Positions 1 through 9,520 of a DNA stretch of 64,000 bases are shown in pieces. Under the pieces are notes generated by a model. It saw only the letters and a program-made list of their open reading frames with translations, searched no databases and had not been told where the DNA came from. A program made the position numbers and the translations under genes. The DNA is from Agapetus fuscipes (Eukaryota > Arthropoda > Insecta > Trichoptera > Glossosomatidae). Within the stretch, counting starts at the first letter, position 1. Each line of letters starts with the position of its first letter. The stretch lies in NCBI GenBank assembly GCA_951799405.1, contig OX637338.1, forward strand, positions 20,037,297 through 20,101,296, written 5' to 3'.

Positions 1-457
1 GCTGTGGTTTCAACAAGACGGCGCAACATGTCACACAGCTCGTGCCACAATTGATTTACTGAAGGAAACGTTTGGTAACCGCATAATTTCACATTCCGGA
101 CCCGTGAATTGGCCTCCAAGATCGTGTGATTTAACACCGCTAGATTATTTTCTGTGGGGATATGTGAAGTCGCTAGTCTACGCCGATAAGCCCGAAACGA
201 TCGACCACTTGGAGGACAACATTCGCCGCGTTATTGCCGATATACGGCCACAAATGTTGGAAAAAGTTATTGAAAATTGGACCTCCAGATTAGAATACGT
301 CCGAGCCAGCCGTGGCGGCCATATGCCAGAAATCATATTTAAATTATAATGCCAAAAGATTATCTTTCGAATAAAGTTAAATTCATGTCAATTTTAAAAA
401 TTCATCCTTGTTTTATTCCATTTCAAAGTTCTATACCTCTAAAAAAAACACCCTATA
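1..457 (+). mobile_element. mariner-type DNA transposon, 3' portion
   Basis: The window opens inside a Tc1/mariner-superfamily transposon. The transposase C-terminus is followed by about 100 bp of AT-rich sequence that ends in a run of A and CACCCTATAG near 449-458, which resembles a mariner terminal repeat. The 5' half lies outside the window, so neither the pairing of the terminal repeats nor the TA target duplication can be checked. Confidence 0.75.
2..349 (+). CDS. mariner-type transposase, C-terminal 115 residues (partial)
   Basis: This frame is open from base 2 to a stop at 347-349. It begins with WFQQDGATCHTA, the segment around the second catalytic aspartate of Tc1/mariner DDE/D transposases. 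NWPPRSCDLTPLDYFLWG follows about 36 residues later and carries the third acidic residue. The enzyme would cut and rejoin transposon ends in the nucleus. No frameshift or stop is seen in this part. The N-terminal DNA-binding region and the first catalytic aspartate lie outside the window, so activity cannot be judged. GTG at 104 is internal and is not a start. Confidence 0.85.
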   Translation: MWFQQDGATCHTARATIDLLKETFGNRIISHSGPVNWPPRSCDLTPLDYFLWGYVKSLVYADKPETIDHLEDNIRRVIADIRPQMLEKVIENWTSRLEYVRASRGGHMPEIIFKL

Positions 458-552
458 GATTGTTTAACTAACTCGTTGACAAGCAGTGAAAACGTTGTGT
501 TTGCAATTATCACAAGGGATTATTGGTGAGTACTTTAATTATTCTATATAAC

Positions 553-832
553 AATGATTTATTTGGTGAGCGCTGTTTTTGTGTGAATCACACCTCAAGA
601 GCCCTCGACGAGCTTGGTTATTAAAAGCGCTCATCCTCAAGCAAGACCAGTAGCTGTAAGGCTGGATGGACCTTTGGTGCCCGATCTTTCTTAAAGATAC
701 CTACATGAATTTTTCAAACCAGCGAAAAGCATACTTGAAATTATAAACGGTATATTTTTGTGCTTCACCCCGATTCGAACCCACGACCTTCGATTTACGA
801 GTCTGATGCATTACCACTAGACTACGGACCGG
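553..832 (-). mobile_element. SINE-1 copy, nearly full length
   Basis: Read on the minus strand, this has the degenerate tRNA-like head (ACGGACCGG side at 832, B box near GATTCGAACCC at 775), the conserved body, and the tail CTTGAGGTGTGATTCACACA. The tail ends at about 553. It is the same family as the copies at 2023, 4085, 9231, 15593 and 47978. Confidence 0.85.
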
Positions 833-973
833 ACGTACCACGGTTTCAAATCCCGAATCTACCATTAAGTATCACTTGTGAGAAAATTATCATTCTATAC
901 ATTTTAATCCTCAGTTGTAGCAGTGGCTTAAGATAAGTGTTTTTTTGTTCGTGGACGTCGAGAGACCGTAGAG

Positions 974-1535
974 CAGGGGTCTTCAACCTTTTTTAGTGCA
1001 AGGGCCAAACATCGATTTCACATCGTCCGAAGGGCCACAACTTTTCACGACACTTTACCACCTTATCAATAAAATAAAAGACATGTACATAATTTCAAAT
1101 TTTAATAATCTTTATTGGTTCATTAAAGTCAATCTTGATTGATTAATTAAAGTCAATCAATGTGATTTTTGACATTGTTTATTTTTTACAAGTTTGTCAA
1201 TATTTGTTTTCATTTTTGTGGTTGCAACCCGCAGACTACCTTCCAGATGTGCATCTATAATTCTCGACCATGTTGTCGATTTCACATACTAGAAAATAGC
1301 TGCTCACACACATATGTGAAACACAATGAAATTATTTTATGGCATTTTTTCACTCATATGTTTGAAAGAGTGACATTGAGAATGCTGACGATTGCGAGTC
1401 GTATATTACTCGTATGTATATATCGCATATCGTTGGGCGCAATATTTTATTTTTTTAGCCTCTGGTGGCCGCGGGCCGCAAGAAATTAGCTGGCGGGCCA
1501 CATGAGGCCCGAGGGCCGCGGGTTGAAGACCTTAG
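974..1535. mobile_element. hAT-like non-autonomous DNA transposon
   Basis: The ends are CAGGGGTCTTCAACC and its approximate complement GGTTGAAGACCTTAG. The element is flanked by a perfect 8-bp direct duplication, CCGTAGAG, at 966-973 and 1536-1543. Eight-base target duplications and CAG-type ends are hallmarks of the hAT superfamily. The subterminal GGGCCACA/GGCCGC blocks also fit. No transposase frame is present inside. Confidence 0.88.
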
Positions 1536-1543
1536 CCGTAGAG

Positions 1544-1700
1544 GTTCACACAGCCATCGCAGTTCCTCTGCGAGACGTGCGCTGCCAGCAACAGGGCCGG
1601 CTGCTCCACCACGCTGTGTATGCGCGCACCTACCTCTCCTCTCCCTCCTGGGCGCGGGCCTCCGCATTGAGCTGTAGATGTGAAAATTTGTTCGTAATGT
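1544..1700. other. GC-rich low-repeat segment beside the hAT element
   Basis: This segment is GC-rich compared with its surroundings. Its first bases (AGGTTCACACAGCCATC) recur once, at about 20522. Short frames on both strands overlap each other here and look like a composition effect. I see no gene. Confidence 0.3.
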
Positions 1701-2022
1701 GATTAAATTATACGCTCCGTGAACAGAAATAAGGAGAGGGGGGAGACTAGGGGTAGTAAGACAAGAAAAACAGTAACAAATTAATTAAGTGATATATCAG
1801 TCGATTCATATTGATGAATGCCCACAAGTAAGCACGTGAAAGTTCACGTTTACACATTCTGAATGCGTATCTACAAAAATACAACACAAATTTCAACTCA
1901 ACTGCAACTCAAAGACAACGGCAAAGTGAACAAATATTTACAGTATGCGAGGTGTAAGTTACGGAAAATCCTCATAATATTATTGACAATCTTGTGGATG
2001 TTATCTCGGGATAGAGAAGTTT

Positions 2023-2250
2023 GACCGGTCCGTAGCTCAGGGGTAACACTGCGGACTCTGAATGGGAAGGTTGTGGGTTCGAATCCCGGCGGAGCACAAA
2101 AAATATACCATTTACATTTTCAAATTTGCTCTTCGCTGGGTTGAAAAATTCATAAACCTTTACCAATGACCGGTCACCAAAGGTCCATTCAGCCTTACAG
2201 CAACTGGGTCTTGTTTGAGTATTGGCGCTTTGTAGTGACGACCAAGCTCG
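2023..2250 (+). mobile_element. SINE-1 copy, 3' truncated
   Basis: The tRNA-like head has an A box (TAGCTCAGGGGTAACAC) and a B box (GGGTTCGAATCCC). The SINE-1 body follows, through the 'CTTTGTAGTGACGACCAAGCTCG' region (the key word is CCAAGCTCG). The LINE-like tail is missing. No intact cloverleaf acceptor stem is visible, so this is not a tRNA gene. Confidence 0.88.
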
Positions 2251-2639
2251 TACACCTCTGCGGCACTACAACAAGTGTCATAGACCCCTAGAGTCTCTAG
2301 AATCTAGGAAGTTTCCCACACAGGATTTCTAAAAAAAAAAAAAAATTGTTACCTGTACCTACTGAATTTTCTGTTGAATGTCTGGTTGGATGCTTAGCTT
2401 TAAACTATGCAAAAAATTTAAAAGCGATCGCCATTTGAATTGCCATGATCATACCTAAGTATTGTCAAGTTTTATTATTTACGAGTTAACCTTTGGAAGA
2501 AATAAAAACTAGTAGTATCAATTAAGTGCTTTCTGTAAAACTGATCCGCTTAATTGTGAAAATAGACAAGTACAAATGTAGTTTTGAACGTCCTTTTGTT
2601 TGAAAACGTAGGTGAAAGTATTTTTTAGTCATCAGAAAT

Positions 2640-2800
2640 CAATTGGCGCAAACAGGAAGAAATGAAAAGATGTATCAAGGATACTGAGTGATGTAGGCAA
2701 CTTTGCAAAGGCTCTGGCCACACTTGACGGAATGCCGATAGAGTTACAGTTACAGTTAAGTTGAATAAGAGTTTTAGGCTTACACGGCCGGCTGATGTTA
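2640..2800 (+). mobile_element. LINE D 3' tail plus Penelope-like tail fragment
   Basis: GCTCTGGCCACACTTGACGG followed by GTTACAGTTACAGTT is the 3' end of LINE D; compare 15545-15592 and 44650-44720. It runs directly into AAGAGTTTTAGGCTTACAC, the outer end of the Penelope-like repeat at 61225-61470. Confidence 0.6.
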
Positions 2801-2812
2801 TACAGTTAAGTT

Positions 2813-3690
2813 CTTTCGCATTATATGCGGTTCAATATACACAAGTCGTTACATGTTAAAATTTTTGGAAATTTTGTCCGGTCGCGACCAAGTCTCCCCT
2901 CCAAATCGAATACGATAAAATAAATGATTCAAAATGGGGATAAATATCAATTCAACGAAAGTCAAATTCAAAATACCCAGACCCGAAACTTCAGCCATTA
3001 TAGTAATGAGTAGTACACGTACCTAAGTGGTGTACCACTTGAGGATGGAGCCGAGAAAACTACAGTATTATGACGTATCACTTGCTCTAATGATTGTAGG
3101 GTGTGCGAGAAAAGGATGAGGCTAGTAGGTACTGTAGTCTGTTTTTTTTTCTTCTGTCTATAATATCGGGCCCAATTTATAATTTGCCATTATCTAAATT
3201 ATAAATATTAAATAAAGGTAGGTTGAACCTTTTATTACCGTTTTTTTCTGATCCCCATATTGTATCCAAAATATTTTTTTGATGATAATATTATATGACT
3301 GAACAATATGAATAAAAAAGATAAGCTCTCAGATTTTTTGTGAGTTATTCGCTGAATAACATTTCTTGAATTGTAAAGAAATAAATCCATTTCTTTTGGT
3401 AGATAAAAAAGTTAGGAAGATATTTCTTAAGGGTAATCTACCCTTCAATGATATAATAAATAAGCGAACAAGGAAATTTCGGATTATTCGTACTTTCGCA
3501 AAAAAAAAAAATGCGTTACAAAAAACCCAACAGAAAGAAGATTCGACCCATAAATTACAAGAAACTCGACTAAATTTTTTCGCATTTTCCTAAATCACGA
3601 GAACTTCGGGAAAAACGGTGTAAGAAATTGCACCCAATGTGTATACTAGTTGGGTTGATGTAACTGTAACTTTGTCTTAATCCCACTAGA
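2813..3690. other. AT-rich stretch, no gene seen
   Basis: The sequence is AT-rich with homopolymer runs. The only open frames are short and lysine/asparagine-rich, as expected by chance at this composition. I see no repeat shared with the rest of the window. Confidence 0.5.
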
Positions 3691-3699
3691 TTCTACTTA

Positions 3700-3870
3700 T
3701 TTCTATCCCACATACCTTCATCGATTTGTTAATTTTTATCATGTCATGTATTTTTTAAACAATTTTAAATTCCCTCTGAACTAACATTTCTTATTTTACC
3801 AATCTGATCAAACATTCTCGATCTTCTCTTTCCTATTTTGCCTTTCACATCTCTTCTTGCATCATGATTT
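3700..3870 (-). pseudogene. LINE D C-terminal coding fragment, degraded
   Basis: Minus-strand translation gives a broken match to the LINE D C-terminal linker, with the readable word RSRMFDQIGKI. It resembles GRPRK..LDQIGK seen at 49435-49630. Stops and gaps show that it is dead. Confidence 0.45.
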
Positions 3871-3897
3871 AAAAAAATGTAATTTGTCATGTATGTT

Positions 3898-4472
3898 CCT
3901 TGACTTATAGGTTGTTATGCGGCTGACCACCCATAATATAAAAAATTGGTTCACTTTGCCAATGTCACCCCTGTTTCAGGGAAGGACGGCAAGAGTTGCA
4001 AGGCTTATGTTCATTTGAGATTAGGTTTTTATATTGTAGGTCCACATGCGGCATGTGTTAGCGCGAAATTATACATATCTGACCGGTTGACCGGTCCGTA
4101 GTCCAGGTGGTAACACTTCGGACTCGTAACTGGAAGGTCGTGGGTTCGAATCCCGGCGGAGCACAAAAAATACACCATTTATATTTTCAAATTTGCTCTT
4201 CGCTGGGATTAAAATTCATAAACCTTTACCAAAGACCGGTCATCAAAAGGTCCATCCAGCCTTACAACAACTGGGTCTTGCTTGATAATTGGCGCTTTCT
4301 ACAGCAACGACCAAGCTCGCAGAGGGCTCTTGAGGTGTGATACACACAAAAACAGCGCTCACCAAATAAATCGGCCTAATTTTTTTTTTTTAATTTAATC
4401 TGCTTGTGGGAATGCATTTAATATAAATCTTAAATGATATATTTTTGCAGCTTAGATTAGATTAGATTAGAT
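3898..4472 (+). mobile_element. R255 copy split by a SINE-1 insertion
   Basis: The R255 head CCTTGACTTATAGG and body run from 3898 to about 4080. They resume at about 4400 with TGCTTGTGGGAATGCATT and end in an ATTAG-type repeat (GATTAGATTAGATTAGAT) near 4472. The interruption is a complete SINE-1. Removing it leaves a normal R255. Confidence 0.85.
4085..4399 (+). mobile_element. SINE-1 copy, full length, inside R255
   Basis: This copy is complete: tRNA-like head (GACCGGTCCGTAGTCCAGG, B box GGGTTCGAATCCC), body, shared tail CTTGAGGTGTGATACACACA, CAGCGCTCACC, and a T-rich end. It inserted into an R255 copy. A 3-4 base ATCT-like duplication flanks it, but this is too short to be sure of. Confidence 0.88.
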
Positions 4473-4847
4473 GACACTAAAAGGTTGTTTTTTTTTTTTT
4501 AATTTTGACCAACGGATTACTACTCTTTATTAACCTTAGACTAACCGACATGTTTTATTCACAATTCTGTCAAAATTATAACACAAAACTTTGGATTATA
4601 TTTTACCCCATCGATGAATTCACACGTGTCTGTCTGTGGGCGTGCATTAAATTGTAGATTTAAATGCGTAAAAGGTAAAGAAACGCAAGGAAACCCAAGA
4701 AAAACTATATAACCTTAACCTTTTAAGAGGCTTCTAATGGTACGATAAAATGAATGCTGACACTTTGTGAGCCTCTATGATGCGTTCATCTTAATTTATG
4801 AGAATTTAACGAAAATATGTATTGATAATATCAATTCCTTGACTAAT

Positions 4848-5515
4848 GAGTTGGTGTTGGTATGAAGCTCACCCCCGATGCTGTAAAAATTTGGTTCACC
4901 TTTGCCAATGTCATCCCATTAACACATCTTGAACGTCGAACTATGAAAAAAGCTAATGTGAAATAACCTATGTTGGAGACAGACAAACAAGCACTAAGGG
5001 GACGCCATGGGTGACGTATCTGCCAGTGGAAATGTGAATTGAATACGCACATTTATCATACTTGGAGTGGTCAGCGGCAGCCTATTGTTGGGGGCACCAT
5101 TGAGGCCCTGACCGGATTGATAATACCAATGCGTTGGTGTTGGTATGAAGCTCACCCCCGATGCTGTAAAAATTTGGTTCACCTTTGCCAATGCCACCCC
5201 ATTAACACATCTTGAACGTCGAACTATGAAAAAAGCTAATGTGAAATAACCTATGTTGGAGACAGACAAACAAGCACTAAGGGGACGCCATGGGTGACGT
5301 ATCTGCCAGTGGAAATGTGAATTGAATACGCACATTTATCATACTTGGAGTGGTCAGCGGCAGCCTATTGTTGGGGGCACCATTGAGGCCCTGACCGGAT
5401 TGATAATACCAATGCGTTGGTGTTGGTATGAAGCTCACCCCCGATGCTGTAAAAATTTGGTTCACCTTTGCCAATGCCACCCCATTAACACATCTTGAAC
5501 GTCGAACTACGCGTA
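4848..5515. repeat. tandem repeat, 283-bp unit, about 2.3 copies
   Basis: GACGCCATGG recurs at 5001 and 5284, and TAATACCAATGCG at 5121 and 5404. Both give a period of 283 bp, and the copies are almost identical. Each unit begins with an R255-like head (GTTGGTATGAAGCTCACC). It continues with sequence also present as a single diverged copy at 8800-8967. Overlapping frames on the minus strand are by-products of the repetition. Confidence 0.93.
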
Positions 5516-5534
5516 GTACCTTCCCCTGGTAAAA

Positions 5535-5635
5535 CAAACGGGGTTATTCTCGAACAACAAAGTCATGACTCTTCCTCAGCCTACGGTGAATTTCCCATCC
5601 AATAAAATGACAACCCATGGATCAGCTATTGAAAA
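5535..5635 (+). repeat. dispersed repeat K, copy 1
   Basis: This shares TTATTCT..AACA.CAAAG.CATG and GATCAGCTAT with copies at 13080-13190 and 24416-24525. The class is unknown, and no terminal inverted repeat could be fixed. Confidence 0.55.
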
Positions 5636-5799
5636 AATGTTTTAACTCTGAAAGGGTCTAAATGCTAAATGCATCTGCCAATATATCGGATACTCAATAA
5701 AATAACACAATAATCAAAGTTGGTTATTAATTAGTAAACCCTGAACACTTAAACATATAACCCTAAAATATCTTTGCAACTTAGGTTACAGTTCCGCCT

Positions 5800-6018
5800 A
5801 TGGCCCCTAGACCCGGCCATTACCGTAGCGTGGTGATGGCGATGATTGCGCTGGATGTGATTGTGATGATTAGTATGGGTGCGTTCACAGTCGTGAGTGA
5901 TTTGCCAACATCACGGATACCTGACACCAGTAACGGCTCAGAGCTGAACTATGGGAATAAGAATACCGCGAGCTGTGGGAGAGATGAGAGATCGCGCGAG
6001 AATGGGGTCAGCTGGTGA
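5800..6018 (+). other. unassigned 72-residue open frame ending at a splice-donor-like site
   Basis: The frame starts at a real ATG in a fair context (CCTATGG). It encodes a hydrophobic stretch (SVVMAMIALDVIVMISMG) and then a polar tail. The stop is formed by the TGA of CTGGTGAGT, which also fits a 5' splice site, so the frame could be an exon that continues elsewhere. I recognise no family. It may be a chance frame in a GC-balanced segment. Confidence 0.15.
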
Positions 6019-6050
6019 GTAGCTGGTCATTGCGAATGTTGGGTGTCCAG

Positions 6051-6224
6051 GGCTGAAAGTCTCATCACCTCGGTAATAATTCTTACCTACCGAATATCGG
6101 TAATATTTGTATGAATGCCTGTCAATTCAAGATGGCCGCAAGTCAACAGCTGATTAGTCTTTATACAAATATTACCGATATTCGGTAGGTAAGATTTATT
6201 ACCGAGGTGATGAGACTTCCAGCC
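6051..6224. mobile_element. MITE M-H, complete
   Basis: This is a 174-bp element with inverted repeats of about 60 bp. The left arm is 6051-6112, beginning GGCTGAAAGTCTCATC. The right arm is 6163-6224, its complement ending CTTCCAGCC. The spacer contains AAGATGGCCGCAAG. Diverged remnants lie inside the M-G elements at 8385 and 53715. Confidence 0.85.
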
Positions 6225-6242
6225 TAGGTGACAGGAGAGAAC

Positions 6243-6912
6243 GGCGCTAGACAAAACGACACATGATAGAACAACGCAATGACAGTACATCACATGACAA
6301 AACATCACTATGACAAAAACAACACAACGACAAAACATCACATGGCGAAACAGAACATACCACAAACGGCATATGAAAAAACATCACAAACATTTATTTT
6401 GCTTCCACACACCATATGCTCAAACCCTCCTCGTACCCGTCCTGTATGTATGTGTCAGAAGGATCCACAGCACATGGACGCTCATGCAAAGCTATAGATT
6501 TTCTCAAGTGGCGAAAGGCCTTCCCGTGAAGTGAAAGCAACGGCACGACAAAACAAGAACCTCTAGGTCAGAGGCGTGCTCATGACTCTAAAAGTAAATG
6601 GTTCGATGTTACTGAAGCCATATGTGACTCCTTCGGGGATAACATGGTAAGAAGTTGCTCTTTATGTACAGATTACTTTGTTTTTTTTTCATCTAATAGT
6701 GATAATCGGGGGCGTTAATTTTTTGTTATAAGCTTTACCAAATAATGTATGCTTGAGTTCCTCATGTTGCTCATGTCTCACTTTTTTGTTATGCAGTTTA
6801 TGTTATTTTCTGTTTTGTCATGTGACTTTTTTTATGTACCGTTTATGGTATGTTCTGTTTTAGGTATGTGATGTTTTGTCATAGTGTCATTTTTTCACTG
6901 TGTCGTTCTACC
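6243..6912. mobile_element. fold-back element with about 140-bp imperfect arms
   Basis: A left arm (about 6262-6395, rich in GACAAAACATCAC) is matched in reverse complement by about 6770-6912 (rich in GTGATGTTTTGTC). Shared words include AACAGAACATACCA and its complement. The centre (about 6425-6555) is related, in opposite orientation, to 48886-49035, so it belongs to a repeat family. No transposase is visible. One strand gives a low-complexity Cys/Val/His frame with no coding meaning. Confidence 0.65.
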
Positions 6913-7280
6913 ATGGATTTCCAATATACGACGCAGCGCCATCATGGAGAGGTTAACGGTCACTGCATGCGTGAAATGATAGGAACGGTTTAGGACAGGT
7001 GAGAATCACTGCCAGTGATAGTTTTCCAGCCCATATCAGCCGCGGGAGTGAGGCTTGCAGTTTTATTTAACAATCATACGCTAAAGATCAACTCGACACA
7101 ATTGCCATGAAAAAAAAATTATGAAGTCACACGGCCGTGTTCCTGGGGAAAAGATAAACTAATATTTTGTCAAGGTTTCAAAAATATATGAACAAACAAG
7201 TTATTCTGTACTCGTAGAACTGTTTATTTTCAATTTCTTTCAAAAGAAAAGACTTTTTTTAAGAATCCTGAGACTTTAGG
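6913..7280. other. no gene seen
   Basis: The sequence is mixed. It contains a short match to other repeats (CACACGGCCG near 7128, also at 30655). I see nothing else I can name. Confidence 0.3.
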
Positions 7281-7283
7281 GGT

Positions 7284-7487
7284 CTATAATGCTTGTTGAA
7301 GTGCTGCAGAGGAGTTGCTGATGTGGCGGTTTATGTCCTGATCCTTTGTAGCAGAGCTATAAGCTGCGTATTGTTGTGTTGTGCGTTGGCTTTCTTTTGA
7401 CACACTGAAAGAAAGTGGCGATTGATATATTGGTTTTGAATAGGAAAATTGGGTTGGGAACACAGATACCGGCGACTCGTTCCGCAT
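7284..7487 (-). other. unassigned 67-residue open frame, Ser/Gln-rich
   Basis: The frame starts with ATG on the minus strand and has a stop five codons upstream. The product is rich in S, Q and A and ends SNSSAALQQAL. It could be a C-terminal exon of a DNA-binding or transposase protein, but I see no domain. Chance is the main alternative. Confidence 0.15.
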
Positions 7488-7499
7488 ACACTTCAGTAC

Positions 7500-7975
7500 T
7501 CAGATTATGATCAGATACAATTGAAAGAATAAGTCAAGTAATTTTATTGGTTGCTAAGCACCCTAATCACGTAGACCTGTGACGTATTCAAGAGATGAAT
7601 ATTCCTTCTTCTTCAACTACGCTGCAGCCTTATTTGATCCTCAGCCTCGTTCAACTTCTACATCCAACTCCGCGTGTCTTCCGACGCCGTTCTCCAATTT
7701 GCAATCTGCAGAAGCTGAACTGCAGCCTTCTTCAGTTAATATCTACATCAGCTTAAGCTGTCACACTCTTCATCTTCCTCCCGGAAGACCAGTCATTCTT
7801 TTTTAGAGAATCTTGCGCCTGACATCCTGTGATCATGTCCAGTCATCCCCAGCATTACCGAATTAATCAGGGAATATTATTTTAAGTTGATTTGATCAAC
7901 GTAATATCCTTCATTTAGGCAAAGTATTTGGGCAATTGAAAGTAGCCACCTTATTACATCCTATAACCTACATAT
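7500..7975. other. no gene seen
   Basis: There is a short Ser/Pro-rich open frame at 7579-7806, starting at a non-ATG codon and without recognisable motifs. TTGGTTGCTAAGCACC (near 7549) resembles 30700 and 55965. Otherwise the stretch is unassigned. Confidence 0.3.
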
Positions 7976-8068
7976 CGTCCCTTTAGTTCTTGTTTTGCTT
8001 ATCTAGCATTTGTTTCAAAGTTGACCTTTAATTGAAATTGTCTTTAAAATCATATTTTGCACAATCGG

Positions 8069-8236
8069 AAGCGCTATTCTGCTAAATTGATTACATTTTG
8101 GATATCAATCCAAATCGGAGCTTGCTAGCACTTGCGATAGAACTCCATAGATAAAAATCACAGTACACCTTATTTTTGGACACGAACCGCTATCTCGTCG
8201 CCTTGAGGTCGTAAGGAATTTAGCAGAATAACGCTT
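8069..8236. mobile_element. MITE M-I inside M-F
   Basis: This is a 168-bp element. The left end AAGCGCTATTCTGCTAAATT is matched by the inverted right end AATTTAGCAGAATAACGCTT, with one mismatch in about 20 bases. It carries no coding sequence. Confidence 0.75.
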
Positions 8237-8384
8237 CTGTGCTAACGAAAAAACTTAAAACACGATAATGTGACTTTAATATTTTCAAAATAAATTTCTA
8301 GCATTCATAAGGCACATAGGTCCAGTATACATTTAAATATTGCTCATGTGAAAAAACCTCTGTTGGACATAAGACAAACACTGA

Positions 8385-8617
8385 CGGGGCTATTCTTAGA
8401 CATTTTAGTCGTCGGTTGAGCCCACGCTTTGACAAACTAATGATACCTGGCCTGAAAGTCTCATCACCACGGTCATTCTTGCCTACCGAATTTTGGTAAT
8501 ATTTCTATGAAAACTAATCAGCTATTCACTTGCGGCCATCTTGGATTAACACGTCTTTATACTCATTAGTTTGTCAAAGCGTGGGCTCAACGGGCGACTA
8601 AAATGTCTAAGAATAGC
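8385..8617. mobile_element. MITE M-G copy 1
   Basis: The inverted arms are about 55 bp (CGGGGCTATTCTTAGACATT... and ...AATGTCTAAGAATAGC), with TTTGACAAACTAATGA at their inner edges. The centre holds the left part of an M-H element (CTGAAAGTCTCATCACC). The second copy is at 53715-53956. Confidence 0.8.
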
Positions 8618-8660
8618 ACTGTAAGGGGACGACAGTTTTAGATCTACCTTTAGCAAACAA

Positions 8661-8760
8661 GAACAAAATCCATTGGGTAGCGCGTGTAGCATGCGTAGAA
8701 GCAGTGAAAGGAACGTGTTTACATTATTTCACTTCATTCACTTCCCATCCAAATTGAACT
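8661..8760 (+). repeat. dispersed repeat M-K, copy 1
   Basis: ATTGGGTAGCGCGTG, GCATGCGTAG and GAACGTGTTTACATT recur in inverse orientation at 13561-13660 and, partly, at 23455-23550. The class is unknown. Confidence 0.5.
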
Positions 8761-8767
8761 TACACTA

Positions 8768-8967
8768 TTTGGTCGATTGGTCCAGTACACATACAAACAT
8801 TGCTCATGTGAAATAACCTCTGTTGTAGATTGGACAAACAAGCACTAAGGGGACGACATAGGTGACGTATCTACCTGTGGAAATGTGAATTGAATACGCA
8901 CATTAATCATATTTGGAGTGGTCAGCGGCAGCCCATTGTTGGGGGCACCATTGGGCCCCTGACCGGA
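8768..8967 (+). repeat. M-F right end and diverged 283-bp unit
   Basis: GACAAACAAGCACTAAGGGG (M-F terminus) is followed by TGACGTATCTACC..GGAGTGGTCAGCGGCAGCC. This matches the unit tandemly repeated at 4848-5515. It is a single, diverged copy, so the tandem array came from an older dispersed element. Confidence 0.7.
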
Positions 8968-9230
8968 TACCCAGCGAGCCCCCAGCGCGGCGCCTGAGCA
9001 CAACGGTCACAGGCGATAAGGATCTGTCCGCGGCCCTGCACCGCATTAGCGACATCTGATAGCGCCGCACTCAAATCACCAAAACAAATTAATATCACTA
9101 GGACAATTTGCTCCATGGGACAAAAATAATTTGATGATATATTTGTGAGTAGTTTTTGTGGGAATTACACTTCAAGATAGGCCCGGATTTGAGTTGTGCA
9201 ACTCACTAGGGCCCAATAAAACAAGTGAAA

Positions 9231-9520
9231 AAAATTAGGCTGATTTATTTGGTGAGGGCTGTTTTTATGTGTATTAATTACACCTCAAGAGTAATACTCA
9301 TACGAGCTTGGTCTCAAGCAAGTCTCAAGCAAGATCCAGTTGCTTTAAGGCTGGATGGATCTTTAGATGACCGGTCTTTGATAAAGGTTTTATGATTTTT
9401 TCAACCTAGCGAAGAGCAAATTTGAAAGTATAAATGGGATTTTTTTGTGCTCCGCCGGGATTCGAACACACAACCTTCCATTTACGAGTCCGAAGTGTTA
9501 TCACTGGACTACGGGCTGGT
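9231..9520 (-). mobile_element. SINE-1 copy, near full length
   Basis: On the minus strand this has the tRNA-like head (B box near GATTCGAACAC at 9460), the body, and the tail shared with LINE A (at 9280, AATTACACCTCAAGAG in plus sense). It ends in AATTAGGCTGATTTATT. The B box carries one change from the family. Confidence 0.85.

Larger units (their letters stand above)
7978..8640. mobile_element. MITE M-F copy interrupted by M-I and M-G
   Basis: The left end (CCCTTTAGTTCTTGTTTTG, 7978) and the right end (GACAAACACTGA then AAGGGGACG after 8621) match the M-F termini CCCCTTAGTGCTTGTTTG. Two other inverted-repeat elements sit inside: M-I at 8069-8236 and M-G at 8385-8617. Confidence 0.65.

Noticed and set aside
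1455..1702. Overlapping Arg/Ala-rich open frames on both strands
   Set aside because: They lie across the hAT end and a GC-rich patch, mirror each other, and carry no motif.
2023..2095. tRNA gene
   Set aside because: A and B boxes are present but the same head recurs with the same non-tRNA body at more than ten places and acceptor arms do not pair; it is a SINE head. The same holds at 4087, 15593, 26412, 36241, 38671, 47980, 55470 and 59737.
4440..4472. Insect telomere repeat (TTAGG)
   Set aside because: The repeat is ATTAG/TTAGAT, sits at R255 tails at many internal sites, and is not TTAGG.
4843..5537. Repeated 69-113 residue frames on the minus strand
   Set aside because: They are the same translation repeated by the 283-bp tandem array and include R255 head sequence.
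6087..6365. Cys/Val/His-rich frame that looks like a membrane peptide
   Set aside because: It is a translation of the simple GACAAAACATCAC-type arm of the fold-back element.
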